Below are positions 31,577-42,150 of a DNA stretch of 64,000 nucleotides, in pieces. Origin of the DNA: Lasioglossum baleicum (taxonomy: Eukaryota > Arthropoda > Insecta > Hymenoptera > Halictidae); NCBI RefSeq assembly GCF_051020765.1, contig NC_134930.1, positions 1,054,001-1,118,000 on the forward strand, in the 5' to 3' direction. How positions within the stretch are numbered: position 1 is the stretch's first letter; the number at the start of each line of letters is the position of its first letter. A model generated the notes under the pieces. That model did no database searches, was not told the DNA's origin, and saw nothing but the letters and a program-made list of their open reading frames with translations. A program made the position numbers and the translations under genes.

Positions 31577-31880
31577 CTTATTCGAGCTATTCCTTCTATG
31601 CTCTCGCTCACGATCTGGATTCAACGGACCACACAATAAGCTAATACCGCTTGCAATATTTTATAACCTTTATTACTGCATGTGGGACACTCTTTCTCAT
31701 TTCTCGTCTAACAACCATGTGTCTTGCTCATCGACTGTGTTAACTCGCATCTCGCACGCACTCTCTTTCTCGCATTCCTGTCGCACGCCATCTAATTGTT
31801 TACGTTGTCATTCACACCTCATTCATTCCTTCGATTCCTAGCTTATCGACATTTTTCGCGATTCTCTCTCAGCCGCTACA
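31577..31880 (-). repeat. Gypsy-2 5-prime LTR
   Basis: About 304 bp from the primer-binding site to ...GCCGCTACA (TG start on the minus strand). A partial copy is at 11121-11292. The boundary on the primer-binding side is approximate because it lacks a clear CA end. Confidence 0.8.
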
Positions 31881-32137
31881 CACCCTTAAGTAAATGAATA
31901 TATTGTCTTATCTCGGATGTTTTGCGTCTTTAGCTGCTTTCTTGTTTTGTTTATCTCTGAAGGCAGCTGCCTTTCTCTTTCTGTTCTCTTACCCAGGTTT
32001 CTTTTTCACGAGGGAGTCATCTGTCTTCCTCCTGTAGCCCGACGGAATCCCCTTGTCGGCCATGTTAGAGACCAATGTCTAAGAATGTGTGGAAATAAAA
32101 TATGTTAAAACACAACTAACACGTAGTGTCACTGGCA
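31881..32137. other. Unassigned sequence
   Basis: No element boundary or gene recognised. An AATAAAAT motif occurs near 32093 on the plus strand. Confidence 0.4.
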
Positions 32138-32572
32138 CTATTTCCTTACTACTTCCTTAAGTTTTATTAAATTTAAGACACTGTCACTTGTAGCATTTAC
32201 TAAATTTTGCAAGTCTACTTCAGCAGACGTTTCGTTAGCTAACATATTACACGATAAAGATGAAATTTTGATATTTCTAAAAGTTTTTATGCAAGGAATA
32301 TTATCTTTACATAATTTGTTAACGATGCTTTTAAATATACCATATTTTTTATCTGAAAGATCTAAATCTATGTAGCGGGCTAAATGTTCATGAGATGGTA
32401 TTTTACTTTTTTTATCTAGTACATTCGATTTATTTACAACAGAAGCAGCGAAATTTTTTTTTATTCTTGATTTGAATAAGAACGTATGCTCGATTGAACA
32501 CCGCGCTTTTTTGGTTTTGAGTAATGCTTCTTCAAAATGTATTCGACGTCTTCCTTGGCTAGGAATATTTAT
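32138..32572 (-). CDS. Orphan open exon, unknown protein
   Basis: 144 sense codons on the minus strand, from a TAA at 32575-32573 to a TAG at 32140-32138, without an early Met. The peptide is basic and soluble-looking, with stretches such as SQGRRRIHFEEALLKTKKAR, KIPSHEHLARYIDLDLSDKK and NLVNATSDSVLNLIKL. A TATTCCTAG just before CCAAGG could be a splice acceptor, so this may be a last exon of a gene or transposon ORF. I do not recognise the family. AT-rich codon use and length make chance openness unlikely but not excluded. Upstream sequence (32580-33050) shows no further exon. Confidence 0.4.
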   Translation of the reverse strand: MNIPSQGRRRIHFEEALLKTKKARCSIEHTFLFKSRIKKNFAASVVNKSNVLDKKSKIPSHEHLARYIDLDLSDKKYGIFKSIVNKLCKDNIPCIKTFRNIKISSLSCNMLANETSAEVDLQNLVNATSDSVLNLIKLKEVVRK

Positions 32573-32579
32573 TTACATG

Positions 32580-33055
32580 TTAAGCCACACACGTGATTCT
32601 TAAACAGGTGACGTCGATTTTAGTAACTGTTTCTTCACTTTTTCTTGCAAGTGTTTCTTGCAAGTAAATAACTTCGAGTGTTGCAATTTGTCGCAGAAAA
32701 AAATGATGTAGCAATATACTACAACACCTTGTTGATACAGAACAGTGAAAATTGCAGGATGTTTTGAACCGTTTTTTTATTTTATAAACTGCATTTTAAT
32801 GAAAAAACGCATTTTCTAAATTGCCAGTTAGAATTATGCATACCTCTGGTCAAATTCTCCATACCTAAGTTATAGCAAACAGTTTAAAACAAAAAGCAGC
32901 CTAAAAGAGCAATTAGGGCACGAATAATATTAATAATCTAATAATTTTAGCATTTAAACTACAATAAACTGTTGGCTGTTATTGACCCCCTACAGATTTT
33001 CATGGATTCTACTTTTTACATTCCTTACTTACTGACTGAGGATTTTATTGAATAA
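32580..33055. other. Unassigned AT-rich sequence
   Basis: No gene or repeat recognised. Confidence 0.45.
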
Positions 33056-33773
33056 TTAGATTAGAGACGAATCATGATTATTTTGGTTTTTATCCATTAC
33101 ATGCCGCACTATGCGAGGGTCCTCGGGCACTCCCAGCTCACTACAAAGGCGGAACATGGGTGGGCGCTTACAAGCGGCCGCCCGGTGCAGCTCATCCCCA
33201 CACCAATAACACCGGGTGAGCCAGCTCGCCTCCACAACTTGGCCGCATTTCGACCACGTATGTCCCACTGCAGCGATAGCTGCTCCAGCACCTCCACCCG
33301 CGCCGAGGACCACCTTACACGTATCCCTAACCCTACACAGGCCGAACAGGTCCCGGATTCGTTACCCGACGGTGGTCTATTTATTAGTCCCACACGGAGC
33401 TCTTCGGGAGTACACTCTCCGCACTCATAAGCGCGGCTCGGTAACGCTCCGGGATGACCATCAGGTCAAGCCGCAAGAGACTGATCTCGGCCAGTCTCGT
33501 AGGAGTGCCAACGAGCAACCCCGTCCGCGTGAGGACCTCCCTCATGAGGCCCGCCAGGACCGTAGCCTTGGCCCTACCCCCCTCCTCGTGGACCCTCATC
33601 ATTAGAGCCCCGGTTCGAACGGCACCGACCGCCAACCCTTCGGTGATACCGATATTCTCTATCGCGTCAGCAAGTGGCGTCTCAACGCCCACCGGCATCA
33701 TCACGATGACAGCCACCGTCACCGGCTGCCACGGCGCGGCACGGAATGGCCATTTTAGGTGGCAAAAAGTCAT
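33056..33773 (-). pseudogene. R1-clade LINE ORF1 (Gag-like) remnant
   Basis: The minus strand encodes AVRTGALMMRVHEEGG and GLLVGTPTRLAEISLLRLDL, which match the conserved region of R1-type LINE ORF1 proteins. Further on, in other frames, come VRWSSARVEVLEQLSLQ and a zinc-knuckle-like CYWCGDELHRAAAC followed by FRLCSELGVPEDPRIVRHV. At least two frameshifts separate these blocks. The GC-rich base composition contrasts with its AT-rich surroundings. No reverse transcriptase remains. ORF1 normally binds the element RNA. Confidence 0.65.
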
Positions 33774-34069
33774 GTCGGAAAATAGATATAACTTTGATAT
33801 ATTCTTCTTTGGGAATGTTTGCTGAGCCTAATTATACCCATAAGTATGAATAAATAAGAATCTTTATGCGCGATATTCCATATTAACATTAGTAAATGTT
33901 TACATTAATATTCACAAAGTTTGTTAGTAAAATCGTTTACAATAATTTTTAGACACTGTTTAAGTACCAGTTTTCTATGCCGTTTAGTTGACTTTAACAA
34001 TGCAGAGGTCTAGGTTACAACCTACAAATTCTGGATAACGGGTGCAACGCGAACACTATGCGAATGGAG

Positions 34070-34175
34070 TGAGTTGCTATTAGTTCGTAGGGTGAGAGAA
34101 GAGAGGGCCGGCCTAACGACGGCCCGACCACGCATGTGGAAACCCAGCAGTAGCATGTCGAAATTGAATCTCATC
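34070..34175. repeat. Fragment of the GGCCGGCC-rich element
   Basis: GAGAGGGCCGGCCTAACGAC and CGGCCCGACCACGCAT match the right half of the nested core at 8690-8760. No left half is present. Confidence 0.65.
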
Positions 34176-34294
34176 TTATACAGGGTGTCCCAAAATTCCT
34201 GCAACAGCCGGAAATGGTAGGTTCTTGAGATCATTTGAAGCAACATTTTCCTTTGCAAAAATGTTATCCGTGGCTTTGTTTAGGAGTTATTAAC

Positions 34295-34823
34295 TGTTGA
34301 GGAATCGGGTGAGTCCGGTAGCTGATACAACCTTGTAAGAAGGTTTGAAATCAAGGCGGCGGGTGCCGTTAGCCTGGGAGATAGAATTGGATAACACCTC
34401 GTTCTTGTTCGGTTGCCGCACAACGAACACGTGTCACGGACGTTTATTGATATAATACACGCAATATCTCGCACTACGCGTAATTGTTAGTAGCACGACG
34501 CGTAACAATAGACGTTGAAATCCGCTTGTGGTAATTCGTCGCACTTTGTCGATGTTAACGGACGTTGACCAGCAAAAGAAAACGAGATCGAGTATGTCCC
34601 GGTCTTGTCGCAATGACGGTTGTACACGGAAGAGAACGAATGCGTGTTCCGCAATTCGGGAGTCGGTCGCGAGCCGATTGTACAGCGCGCTAATTGGCTG
34701 GTTTGGTAGTCGGATTTTTGGGAGAGGTAACAGGTGCGTCTCAGCAGGGGCAGTCCCATAATCGCGTAGCGATTGGCTGAGATGCCCTGATACCTTCCGA
34801 ATTTCGGCACTGATTCCGGAACA
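34295..34823. mobile_element. Solo LTR (529 bp)
   Basis: Begins TGTTGAGGAATC and ends GATTCCGGAACA, with a perfect 5-bp duplication TTAAC on both sides (34290-34294, 34824-34828). No internal region remains, as expected from LTR-LTR recombination. Family not identified. Confidence 0.85.
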
Positions 34824-34883
34824 TTAACGAAAAATACAAAATGTTATCACATGCAAAAATGTTATTCGCGGCTTTGTTTAGGA

Positions 34884-35427
34884 CAGCGCTCGGAAATTTT
34901 TACTCGCGACAGCCGAGAATCGGAGACTATGCGTCCCGCGCGTCTCGCTCCCCGGACCGGCCCTAGTGCTCGGGGCTGCTCAGGCGCGTACCATTTCATA
35001 GGCGCTATTCGTGGTGCATCATGATGACACTCGTGTCAATATGTTTCCTCATTACACATTGTCAATGCGTTTTTTTTTGTTAGTGCTATCTCCTGTAGGC
35101 CTACTCCACTATGTCGCACGATAATTTCGGATAACAGCTGTAGAAAATTAATTAGAAAAATAAATTCATAAGATAAATTTAAAAATTTTTAATTTAGTAG
35201 GCCTACAGGGGATACCACTAACAAAAAAAACCGCATTGGCAATAGTACCTCAATGGTAATGCGGAAACCTATTGACACGAGTGTCATCATGATGCACCAC
35301 AAATAGCGCCTATGAAATGGTACGCGCCTGAGCAGCTCCGAGCACTAGGGCCGATCCGGGGAGCGAGACGCGCGGGACGCATAGTCTCCGATTCTCGGCC
35401 GTCGCGTGTAAAAATTTCCGAGCGCTG
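34884..35427. mobile_element. hAT MITE
   Basis: Starts CAGCGCTCGGAAATTTTTAC and ends with the complement, with a perfect 8-bp duplication GTTTAGGA (34876-34883, 35428-35435). Arms of about 240 bp. Inner-arm sequence is homologous to the hAT at 6436-7541 (CAATGCGTTTTTTT..., CCTGTAGGCCTA), although the extreme termini differ. Confidence 0.92.
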
Positions 35428-35756
35428 GTTTAGGAGTTATTAACGAAAAACACTGACCAATCAGAGCGCGACCTAGACGCGAGTTGGCACAGTCGGCCAA
35501 TATCACTGCCAACTCGCGTCTAGGTCGCGCTCTGATTGGTCAGTGTTTTTCGTTAATAACTCCTAAATGTTGCTTCAAATGATCTCAGGAACCTCCCATT
35601 TCCGGCTGTTCAAGGAATTTTGGGACACCCTGTATATGACCACAGTCTTTCCGCTCCCTGCAACGTTTACAAAAGCAGTAAAGAGATAGCCGGACCACAG
35701 GCTGACGCAAGCGTTGCCATGGAGCGTGCATGCATCCGGAAAACCCAATCTAGTAG

Positions 35757-36733
35757 TGTAACACTCGGACGTATGGAGAGTGTGCCAGCTCAATCGGCTG
35801 TCCAGGGTTTTTCGGAGCCACGAATGAACAAGACTTGGATTCGCAACGCAGGTCTCTTTATTACGGGCCGGGGCCCTTTGTCACGGTATACGCGTCGAAT
35901 TGCGACGCGGGTCTATCAGTACAGAAGTAACGCGGGTTGTATCGTAACGGCGACAGACGGAACGCGAAGTAAACGCAATGGCGAAAGACGGAACGCGAAG
36001 TAGACGCAACGGCGGAAGACGAAACGCCGATTTAACGCATCGGCGGACGCGAATGAAACACAACGGCGAAGAACGGAACGCGAATTAAACGGCGGACGAC
36101 GAAACGCGAGTTAAACGCATCGGCGGGAAGACGGCTTAATTCCTAACGACTTATCTTCTATTTTTACAACTAATGGTAACGGTTTACCGGTGAAAACGGT
36201 CTCGGCGCTGGACGGTTGACGCAACGATCTTTTATGATCTTACAATGGTCCGCATGGTGCAGGTAGTCGGGTGCAGGGTGCTCGCAGTGTTTGCTGCCTG
36301 AGCGACAGGGATTCCCCGTGCCGCTTGACATTTGGGGCAAAGAGTCCCATGCCGTTTGACACTTGGGTCGAGGATGCCCGGCGGTGTTTGCCGCTTCGGA
36401 CAGCGTAGATTTATGTCTCTCGCAGGTAGGGTTTCCCCGTGCCGTCTGACACTTGGGGCCGTGGAGCGATGCGCAGAATAGGTTGGGACAGTTCGTAGCC
36501 GTTAGTGGTAACATTCGAGAATACTCTCTATTCGCTATACTATAGCCCGAGCTGATTAATCCAGCTTTCGCGGCCCTATTTATACGCGCACCGCTATCAC
36601 TTCACTCGCGAGAATCCGCGTCGTCGCGGTACTCACCTCGCGGTCGCCGCGGGAGGTAGCGCTTCGCGGTCTCGCATGGCGCGCTCGCGTTCGGTATTCG
36701 GGGAGATGTCTCGCGACAAGTACATTCATTACA
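35757..36733 (-). mobile_element. Solo LTR (977 bp)
   Basis: TGTAACACTC...TTCATTACA with a 4-bp duplication GTAG (35753-35756, 36734-36737). On the minus strand GCGCGTATAAATAGGGCC near 36580 is a plausible TATA box, which orients the LTR to minus. It is inserted in a copy of the 8271-9080 arm repeat, whose sequence resumes as CGACAGTTTTTTGCGAATAT. It contains a diverged tandem stretch of GGCGGAAGACGAAACGC-like units at about 35940-36130. Confidence 0.82.
36570..36600 (-). promoter_or_regulatory. TATA box of the solo LTR
   Basis: TATAAATA on the minus strand, about 150 bp from the LTR start. Motif-only evidence. Confidence 0.5.
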
Positions 36734-36737
36734 GTAG

Positions 36738-39123
36738 TAGCGACAGTTTTTTGCGAATATCTCGAGACCAAAAGAGAACCCTTATTATATGAAAAGGAAA
36801 AAGTTGTTCAAAATGTCGAAATCTATGACATATTTAAGTTTTATCAACATCCGAGAGGAGTGCCTCTTTGTAAATAGTTACCTAATACCCTCCTATCCAA
36901 GGAAACATAACGAAACTGCTTTACGTGTGTCGCAGCTGTTCATGGGTATCACTTTCAAGGAGCAATATGACGAAGTATTGATTACCTTTTACTTCGTAGG
37001 AGCATATCTAGCTTTTATATGCGGAAATAATTACAGCGGCCAAATATTGTTGGACAGTAGTATTAACTTTTTTCACGAAACGTAAGTTCACGGTTTTATA
37101 ATTATTCAAAAGATGTTTCAAAATTGAATTGTTTGCAATTTAAAACCAAGTGAAAATAGTAATTAGATTAAAAAGTTATTTATCATTTTTTTCAACATAT
37201 TCTTGCATATAGAATCATCCACTGCCCGGTTGTACCCAGAGTTGCCAGACTAGTCTCCCTGTTCTAGCTTCCCCTTTCACGACGTTATTCCCCACGCTTC
37301 AGCCGTGGCCCGGCCAGGTGACGCGTTTCGTCTCTGTCGTGCAGGTGTCCGGTACTGGCAGAGAGAGGGTAACTTTTTCCCTTTAAAGGTCGATTTAGAC
37401 TATCCGCGCACAACGTATCCAACCAGACAAATATTCGTCAATGCATTTGAACAGAACTGTTTATACCTATCGTATCGGAACGGCACAGACACGTACGGTC
37501 GACGACACAGACAAAGACGACACAGCCACGGTGAAATGATGTACCCCCTCTCTGATGACGGAGAATGAGTGGGGCGAATGGGAGACACGTTGCACGTGCG
37601 CGATGGGGACCGTGGAGTGTGCGCCTCCGCACGGTGCTGGAATGGAATAGTGGAAAGAGTAAGGAGGAGAGTACATGAGCGCCGTTCGGCTCTCATTCTG
37701 GCATCACTGACCGGTACCGGTCCGACCGTCCGACATTTTCGCGAAGTATACTTTGTCGTGTCCGCAACGGGTTCGGTTCATGTCGGTGCGGTGCGGATAG
37801 TATTCATACTGCTAGTTGTTCTTTTGGACTAATTGCTTTCTTCAAGTGCGTGTTCTCCTCCATTAAAGTATCTTCAACTTTTCCGAAAAGAATATTAAAG
37901 CTATATTGTGACATTCTAAAACAGGGATAGGCATTTTTGTCTCAATTGAGACAAGACTGTCCCCACCATACCGCCCAGTGTCTTCCACCAGCATCCGCCG
38001 TTATCATCGAGGAAGGACGAGCTTTGTCCGTCGCATGAAATAAGAGTAAGGAGGCTTATCTCGATAGCGTAGAGAAGAACAAGTTGGTCACAAAAAATGT
38101 TACGTACGTGGCCAAGTTTTCGTCATAGAATAAGTAGGACCATTTCGCTGCCATCTTAAATATTTATGTAATTTAGTATTGTGCATTATGAAATTATAAT
38201 TTACTTCACACAGAACTTACTTTAGCATAAATTTTCAATACAGTTTTCATAACCTAAAAATATGTATACAAATTAGCATGATTTTCATCATGATTATTAT
38301 CGCGGATTGAGTAGTATTTCTTATCACTTAGGCACTTATTGAATCACATGTTGTAATAATTTATTTTACAAATGTATTCAATTGTACGGCGTGTAGGATG
38401 AGATCGTTGAGAATTCTTTCAGCGTATAAATCTCTAGCTCTCACTGAATTTTGTTAGCATTCTCCGTAAATGAGAAGTATATCGGTTTGTTCTTCGAAAG
38501 AATACATTGTTTACAATCGCTTGTCCTATGTCCTGCAATGTCGTCCAAATGTGTTTATTTATCATTGCCAAGTTTAGTAAAGACGCTGAAAGATATTCTC
38601 AACGTTCTCATCCTACACGCCTTACAATTGAATAAATTTGTACAATAAATTGTTACAGCCGAATCTTATACAGTGAAATGAGAAAACATTTTTACAGACT
38701 GTGCACGGCTTTATGAATTGACATCTTACTTAAGTGATCCGATGTGGACCTTTCGACAAACGTATAGTCAGTGTCGCAAGGTCGCCAGCAATCGAGGGGA
38801 ATGAAGTACCCCCTCTCTGATGACCAGTCCAGTCTACGGCACGGGCACCGTGGTCTACGGTCTTAGTGGGGGACGTTGGAGTGTGCGAGTGGTGCTGGAA
38901 TGGGATAGTGGAAGGGGAAAGGGAGGAGAGTAATTGAGGCCAAATTCGGCCTCAACTGGCGACACTGCGTATAGTATGAAAAGTACTGTCTGCGTGAGAA
39001 CGGTGCCGATACGAAAACGGTCCGTGTCTGAGCGGATAGTATAAATCGACCTTCATTCGTGCTCTGTCCTCTCATCTGGCGACTCTGGTTGTACAACTCG
39101 TCCGGCCACACATCCTGCCTACA
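36738..39123. other. Unassigned region with a duplicated 150-bp block and a MITE-like inverted repeat
   Basis: 37530-37690 and 38800-38945 are diverged direct copies (TACCCCCTCTCTGATGAC..., GGTGCTGGAATGG). 38352-38657 is a separate inverted repeat. No coding domain was recognised in any frame. Confidence 0.5.
38352..38657. repeat. MITE-like inverted repeat
   Basis: TGTAATAATTTATTTTACAA...CAATTGTACGGCGTGTAGGATGAGA is mirrored at the right by its near complement, with arms of about 70-75 bp around a 150-bp centre. No certain target duplication. Confidence 0.7.
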
Positions 39124-39477
39124 TATTGCTGAGAGCTGACAAGAAGATCCCTGGCAGGAATGCGGTGACGTAGGCAAGAATGCGCGACCGATTGGTTGGC
39201 TTGGAGGGGGGGCGCCTAGGCTCACACGCAGTATCGACTAGAGCGTTCTATTGGCCGACTCAGTCACCCCCACTACTCGAGTCGCGTGACGAAGAGAGGG
39301 AATCAGACGTACCCTAGGGTACTCATTGTCAGTGAGGGTACTCAACGGCGTAGGCACAAAATTCAGAATACTGCTGAAAAATTGTCATGACGTAAAACTT
39401 TCTTATTTTCCTATTCTTATTATAAAATGTTCAAATCAGTATTGACATTAACATTCTACAGCACATATTAATAATCG

Positions 39478-39498
39478 TATATATATATATATATATAT
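39478..39498. repeat. (AT)n microsatellite
   Basis: AT array within the TIR element. Confidence 0.9.
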
Positions 39499-39576
39499 AA
39501 TCCTATCTGTAATTAACACCATAAATTAATATCTTTCTATTATATTTATACATTTTTCTATTATATAAAATAGTTT

Positions 39577-39822
39577 TTGAGAGAGAGAGCGGGAGAGAGC
39601 GGGAGAGAGAGAGAGCGGGAGTGGGAGAGAGAGAGAGAGAGAGAGAGCGGGAGAGAGTTTTCGTAAGTTTATTCCAGAATTCATAATTCTCTCTCTCTCT
39701 CTCTCTCGCTCTCTCTCTCCCGCTCTCTCTCTCGCTCTCTCTCGCTCTCTCTCTCCCGCTCTCTCACTCTCTCTCACTCTCTCTCACTCTCTCTCTCTCT
39801 CCCGCTCTCTCGCTCTCTGTCT
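39577..39822. repeat. Opposed (GA)n and (CT)n arrays forming a hairpin
   Basis: A GA-rich array with interspersed GCGGGA (39577-39657) faces a CT-rich array with CCCGCT (39687-39822) across a 30-bp spacer. The imperfections are mirrored too, so the two arms look like an inverted duplication rather than independent microsatellites. Confidence 0.9.
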
Positions 39823-39860
39823 CTAATGTAAAAAGCTAAAAAAAAAAATATAAAAAAAGT

Positions 39861-39935
39861 TACTACGACGGGACTCGAACCCGAGCCCACGGCATAGCAG
39901 TTCAGCTCGCTGCCGCTACGCCACACCATTGCTTA
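39861..39935 (-). other. tRNA-like sequence with pol III terminator
   Basis: Minus strand: GGTGTGGCGTAGCGGCAGCG (A-box-like), then GGGTTCGAGTCCCG (perfect B box with a pairing stem), then a T7 run. The acceptor stem does not close, so it is more likely a tRNA-derived SINE head than a gene. It is close in layout to 5604-5690. Confidence 0.5.
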
Positions 39936-40395
39936 CTATGTAAACTGACATGTTGCGTCCACAAAACTTTAATTTGCAAATATCTCGAAAATTACTGAAT
40001 AGTTGCCCCTATAATGGGGTATATTCGTAATCAGGGGAACGATATCTGTAACTCTGTAAAGTCTCAACTAAATCTGTGACGCGAAAGCTTCGCATTCTCC
40101 TTGTGTAAATTGTCACTTTTCATGACTGCAATAGGATCCTCGTATTCACGGCATTGAATATTGGCTGTAAGTCGTGAAACATCGCAGCCCTCCGTAAATA
40201 CGGGATTCCTGCTATGTACTATGTGTCGTGTGACGTAGCAGCTGAAAGGGCGTGGTCACGCGGCGAGTACGGGACCGTCAGAGGTGGGGGTAGGCGCCGA
40301 GTACGGACCGTCAGAGGTGGGGGTAGGCGGCGCTAGCTGGAGACCCCTCTTGCCTCTGTGCCCCCCGGGGATCTTCTTGTCAGCTCTCAGCAATA

Positions 40396-41172
40396 CGTGT
40401 AAAAGAAAGAAAATTATTAACCGGCAATGTTGAATGAATTAGGTACAATTCCCTATGGTATCGTATACCACCAAAAATGCAAAAGATGGTGTTACTCGTA
40501 TTGATGAGATCTCAGATGGCAATAGAATTTAATCTTGCCGGTTTATTCGTACCATGTTACGAAGGTTTCACGATGGTAACTGATCGCATATGTGTGCAGG
40601 CTGTCCCAGTATATGTATACGATACAACCACGAAAGAGATGATTCTACTTGGATGAAAATCCAGTTTTTAAATTTGTCGAACGTGTGCGTTGCAGCATGC
40701 AACAGGTAGAAACAGTGGCACTTCGACAGACGCGTTAGCCTATGGCTAAACATGCCACATATATGTTTGTAGTTTGTAGCTCATTGCAACGTTGATCGAT
40801 TTTTATGAAATTTTCAGAATATGTATAATTGATACGGATCTACACTATACTATACTGACCAATTGCAATTTTTTCAATTTTTTTCACGTCATACAGTAAA
40901 CTACTTGTTCTAACTCTTCAAAAAAGTCGTCCAATATATTAAAAAATTATCGTCCTTTTGAAAGTGATCGAATGTTACTCCGATTCACTGTACATTTCTT
41001 TCAAAGATGTATACTTTCTTAGGCTACTCTTTTCATTGCGTGACCGTAAATTTTTGCCTTTTTCCTATGTTATACAGTAGATTTGGACGAGAAAATGCGA
41101 GAAATCCAAGTTTCGATAAATGAATCAAAAGTTATACATATGTGTTAAAGTTTACAGTGTTTTTGATAGGTT
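40396..41172. other. Unassigned sequence including an interspersed repeat copy
   Basis: 40785-40990 is an uninterrupted copy of the repeat that is split by insertions at 11977-13092 and 18790-19155. The rest shows no gene. Confidence 0.5.
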
Positions 41173-41180
41173 AGCGCCAC

Positions 41181-41380
41181 CAGTGGCGCACCCAGGGGGG
41201 GGGGGGCAGGGGGCCAAGTCCCCCCCAAGAAAAAATGTTTAGCTTACAAAAATAAAATCGCGGAATAGCTCTCGACAGATATGTTGGCTAAAAAAAAAGA
41301 AAAAAAGGTCATCACGCAAAATCGAGGGCTGGCTTCAACTCGCCCCACCCCCCCAAGATTGCATCCTGGGTGCGCCACTG
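41181..41380. mobile_element. hAT MITE, 200 bp
   Basis: CAGTGGCGCACCCAGG and its complement, with a perfect 8-bp duplication AGCGCCAC (41173-41180, 41381-41388). The interior is short and includes a G run. Confidence 0.92.
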
Positions 41381-41572
41381 AGCGCCACCATGTTGTGTGT
41401 GGTAACGTTTGCGCGCCGATTACCGAGCGGAGTCACTATGTGGCAGCACAAGCACGCGATAATGCCTATAACACTGTCCAACAGTCACAAATTATTTCGA
41501 TTCTCACTATGCGATTCTTATCCATGTTTAAACATGTTTAAACAATCCTCCTCAAATAATAATGTATTAATA

Positions 41573-41885
41573 AATCTTTAAATGTTTTCGGCGCTACGGT
41601 TCGATCCTTTATAACAATCAAAGCACTTTTGCTAATTTATTCAAAAATCATCAACGTTTCGATCCCAAATAAATTCTGTTTTTCAACATGTTTCATAACA
41701 CATTTATTTTACAGACGCAATTTTAAAATACTAATCTTGAAAAAGATCCAAACTTGGGATCGAAACGTTGATGATTTTTGAATAAATTAGCAAAAGTGCT
41801 TTGATTGTTATAAAGGATCGAACCGTAGCGCCGAAAACATTTAAAGATTTACCAATAAATACGATCGATAGACAAAAACATATTT
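41573..41885. mobile_element. Fold-back insertion with 14-bp direct repeats
   Basis: Arms of about 110 bp (TTTTCGGCGCTACGGTTCG...) surround a 60-bp centre. ATAATGTATTAATA flanks both sides (41559-41572, 41886-41899). The paralogue at 17866-18145 has one copy of this 14-mer and no insert. Each arm contains a B-box-like GGTTCGATCC or GTTTCGATCCC. Confidence 0.75.
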
Positions 41886-42150
41886 ATAATGTATTAATAT
41901 TGGATATCACTGTATTCGGGGAAGTCTACAAAATCTTTTGCTGTAAAGAACAATTCGATATCTTTTATAATAACATCACAATATTTGTTCAAAGTTGAAA
42001 ACTATGTCTTTTTTTCAACTCAATTTTCTCAAAGCCTGTACGTCTAGGAGAAAAATTAAGGACAGATTCAGAATCAGCGCGAAAATTCTATAAGAATCGC
42101 ATAGTGAGATTCGAAATAAAAAAAAGTTAGAATTTGTTGGACCGTGTAAT

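Larger units (their letters stand above)
27132..31880 (-). mobile_element. Gypsy-2 LTR retrotransposon, degraded
   Basis: Minus-strand Ty3/Gypsy element with the 5-prime LTR at about 31577-31880, gag, pol and a 3-prime LTR remnant at 27132-27269. The primer-binding site candidate TGGTGACCCCTGACTT lies at about 31561-31576, and a GGAGGGGGAGTAA polypurine tract abuts the 3-prime LTR (plus strand 27270-27282). Pol has one in-frame stop and gag is frameshifted. About 165 bp of the 3-prime LTR is gone, so LTR divergence can be compared over only about 137 bp, where the two are essentially identical. That suggests the damage is not very old. Confidence 0.92.
34181..35632. mobile_element. TACAGGGTGTCCC fold-back with two nested insertions
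   Basis: CAGGGTGTCCCAAAATTCCTG at the left and its complement at the right, flanked by TA (34179-34180, 35633-35634). Taking out a solo LTR (34295-34823) and a hAT MITE (34884-35427) with their duplications leaves about 365 bp, matching the 366-bp copy at 1701-2066. The centre holds a CGCGAGTTGGCA inverted pair flanked by CCAATCAGAGCGCG. Confidence 0.88.
39126..40393. mobile_element. TIR element, TTGCTGAGAGCTGACAAG family, with internal filling
   Basis: TTGCTGAGAGCTGACAAGAA at the left mirrors the right end, flanked by TA (39124-39125, 40394-40395). The right arm (CACAGAGGCAAGAGGGGTC on the complement) matches the 202-bp MITE at 44552-44753. The interior holds an AT array, the GA/CT hairpin and a tRNA-like segment, probably later insertions. 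Confidence 0.75.

Noticed and set aside
39526..39777. Arg-Glu-rich open frame
   Set aside because: Pure translation of the GA/CT microsatellite.
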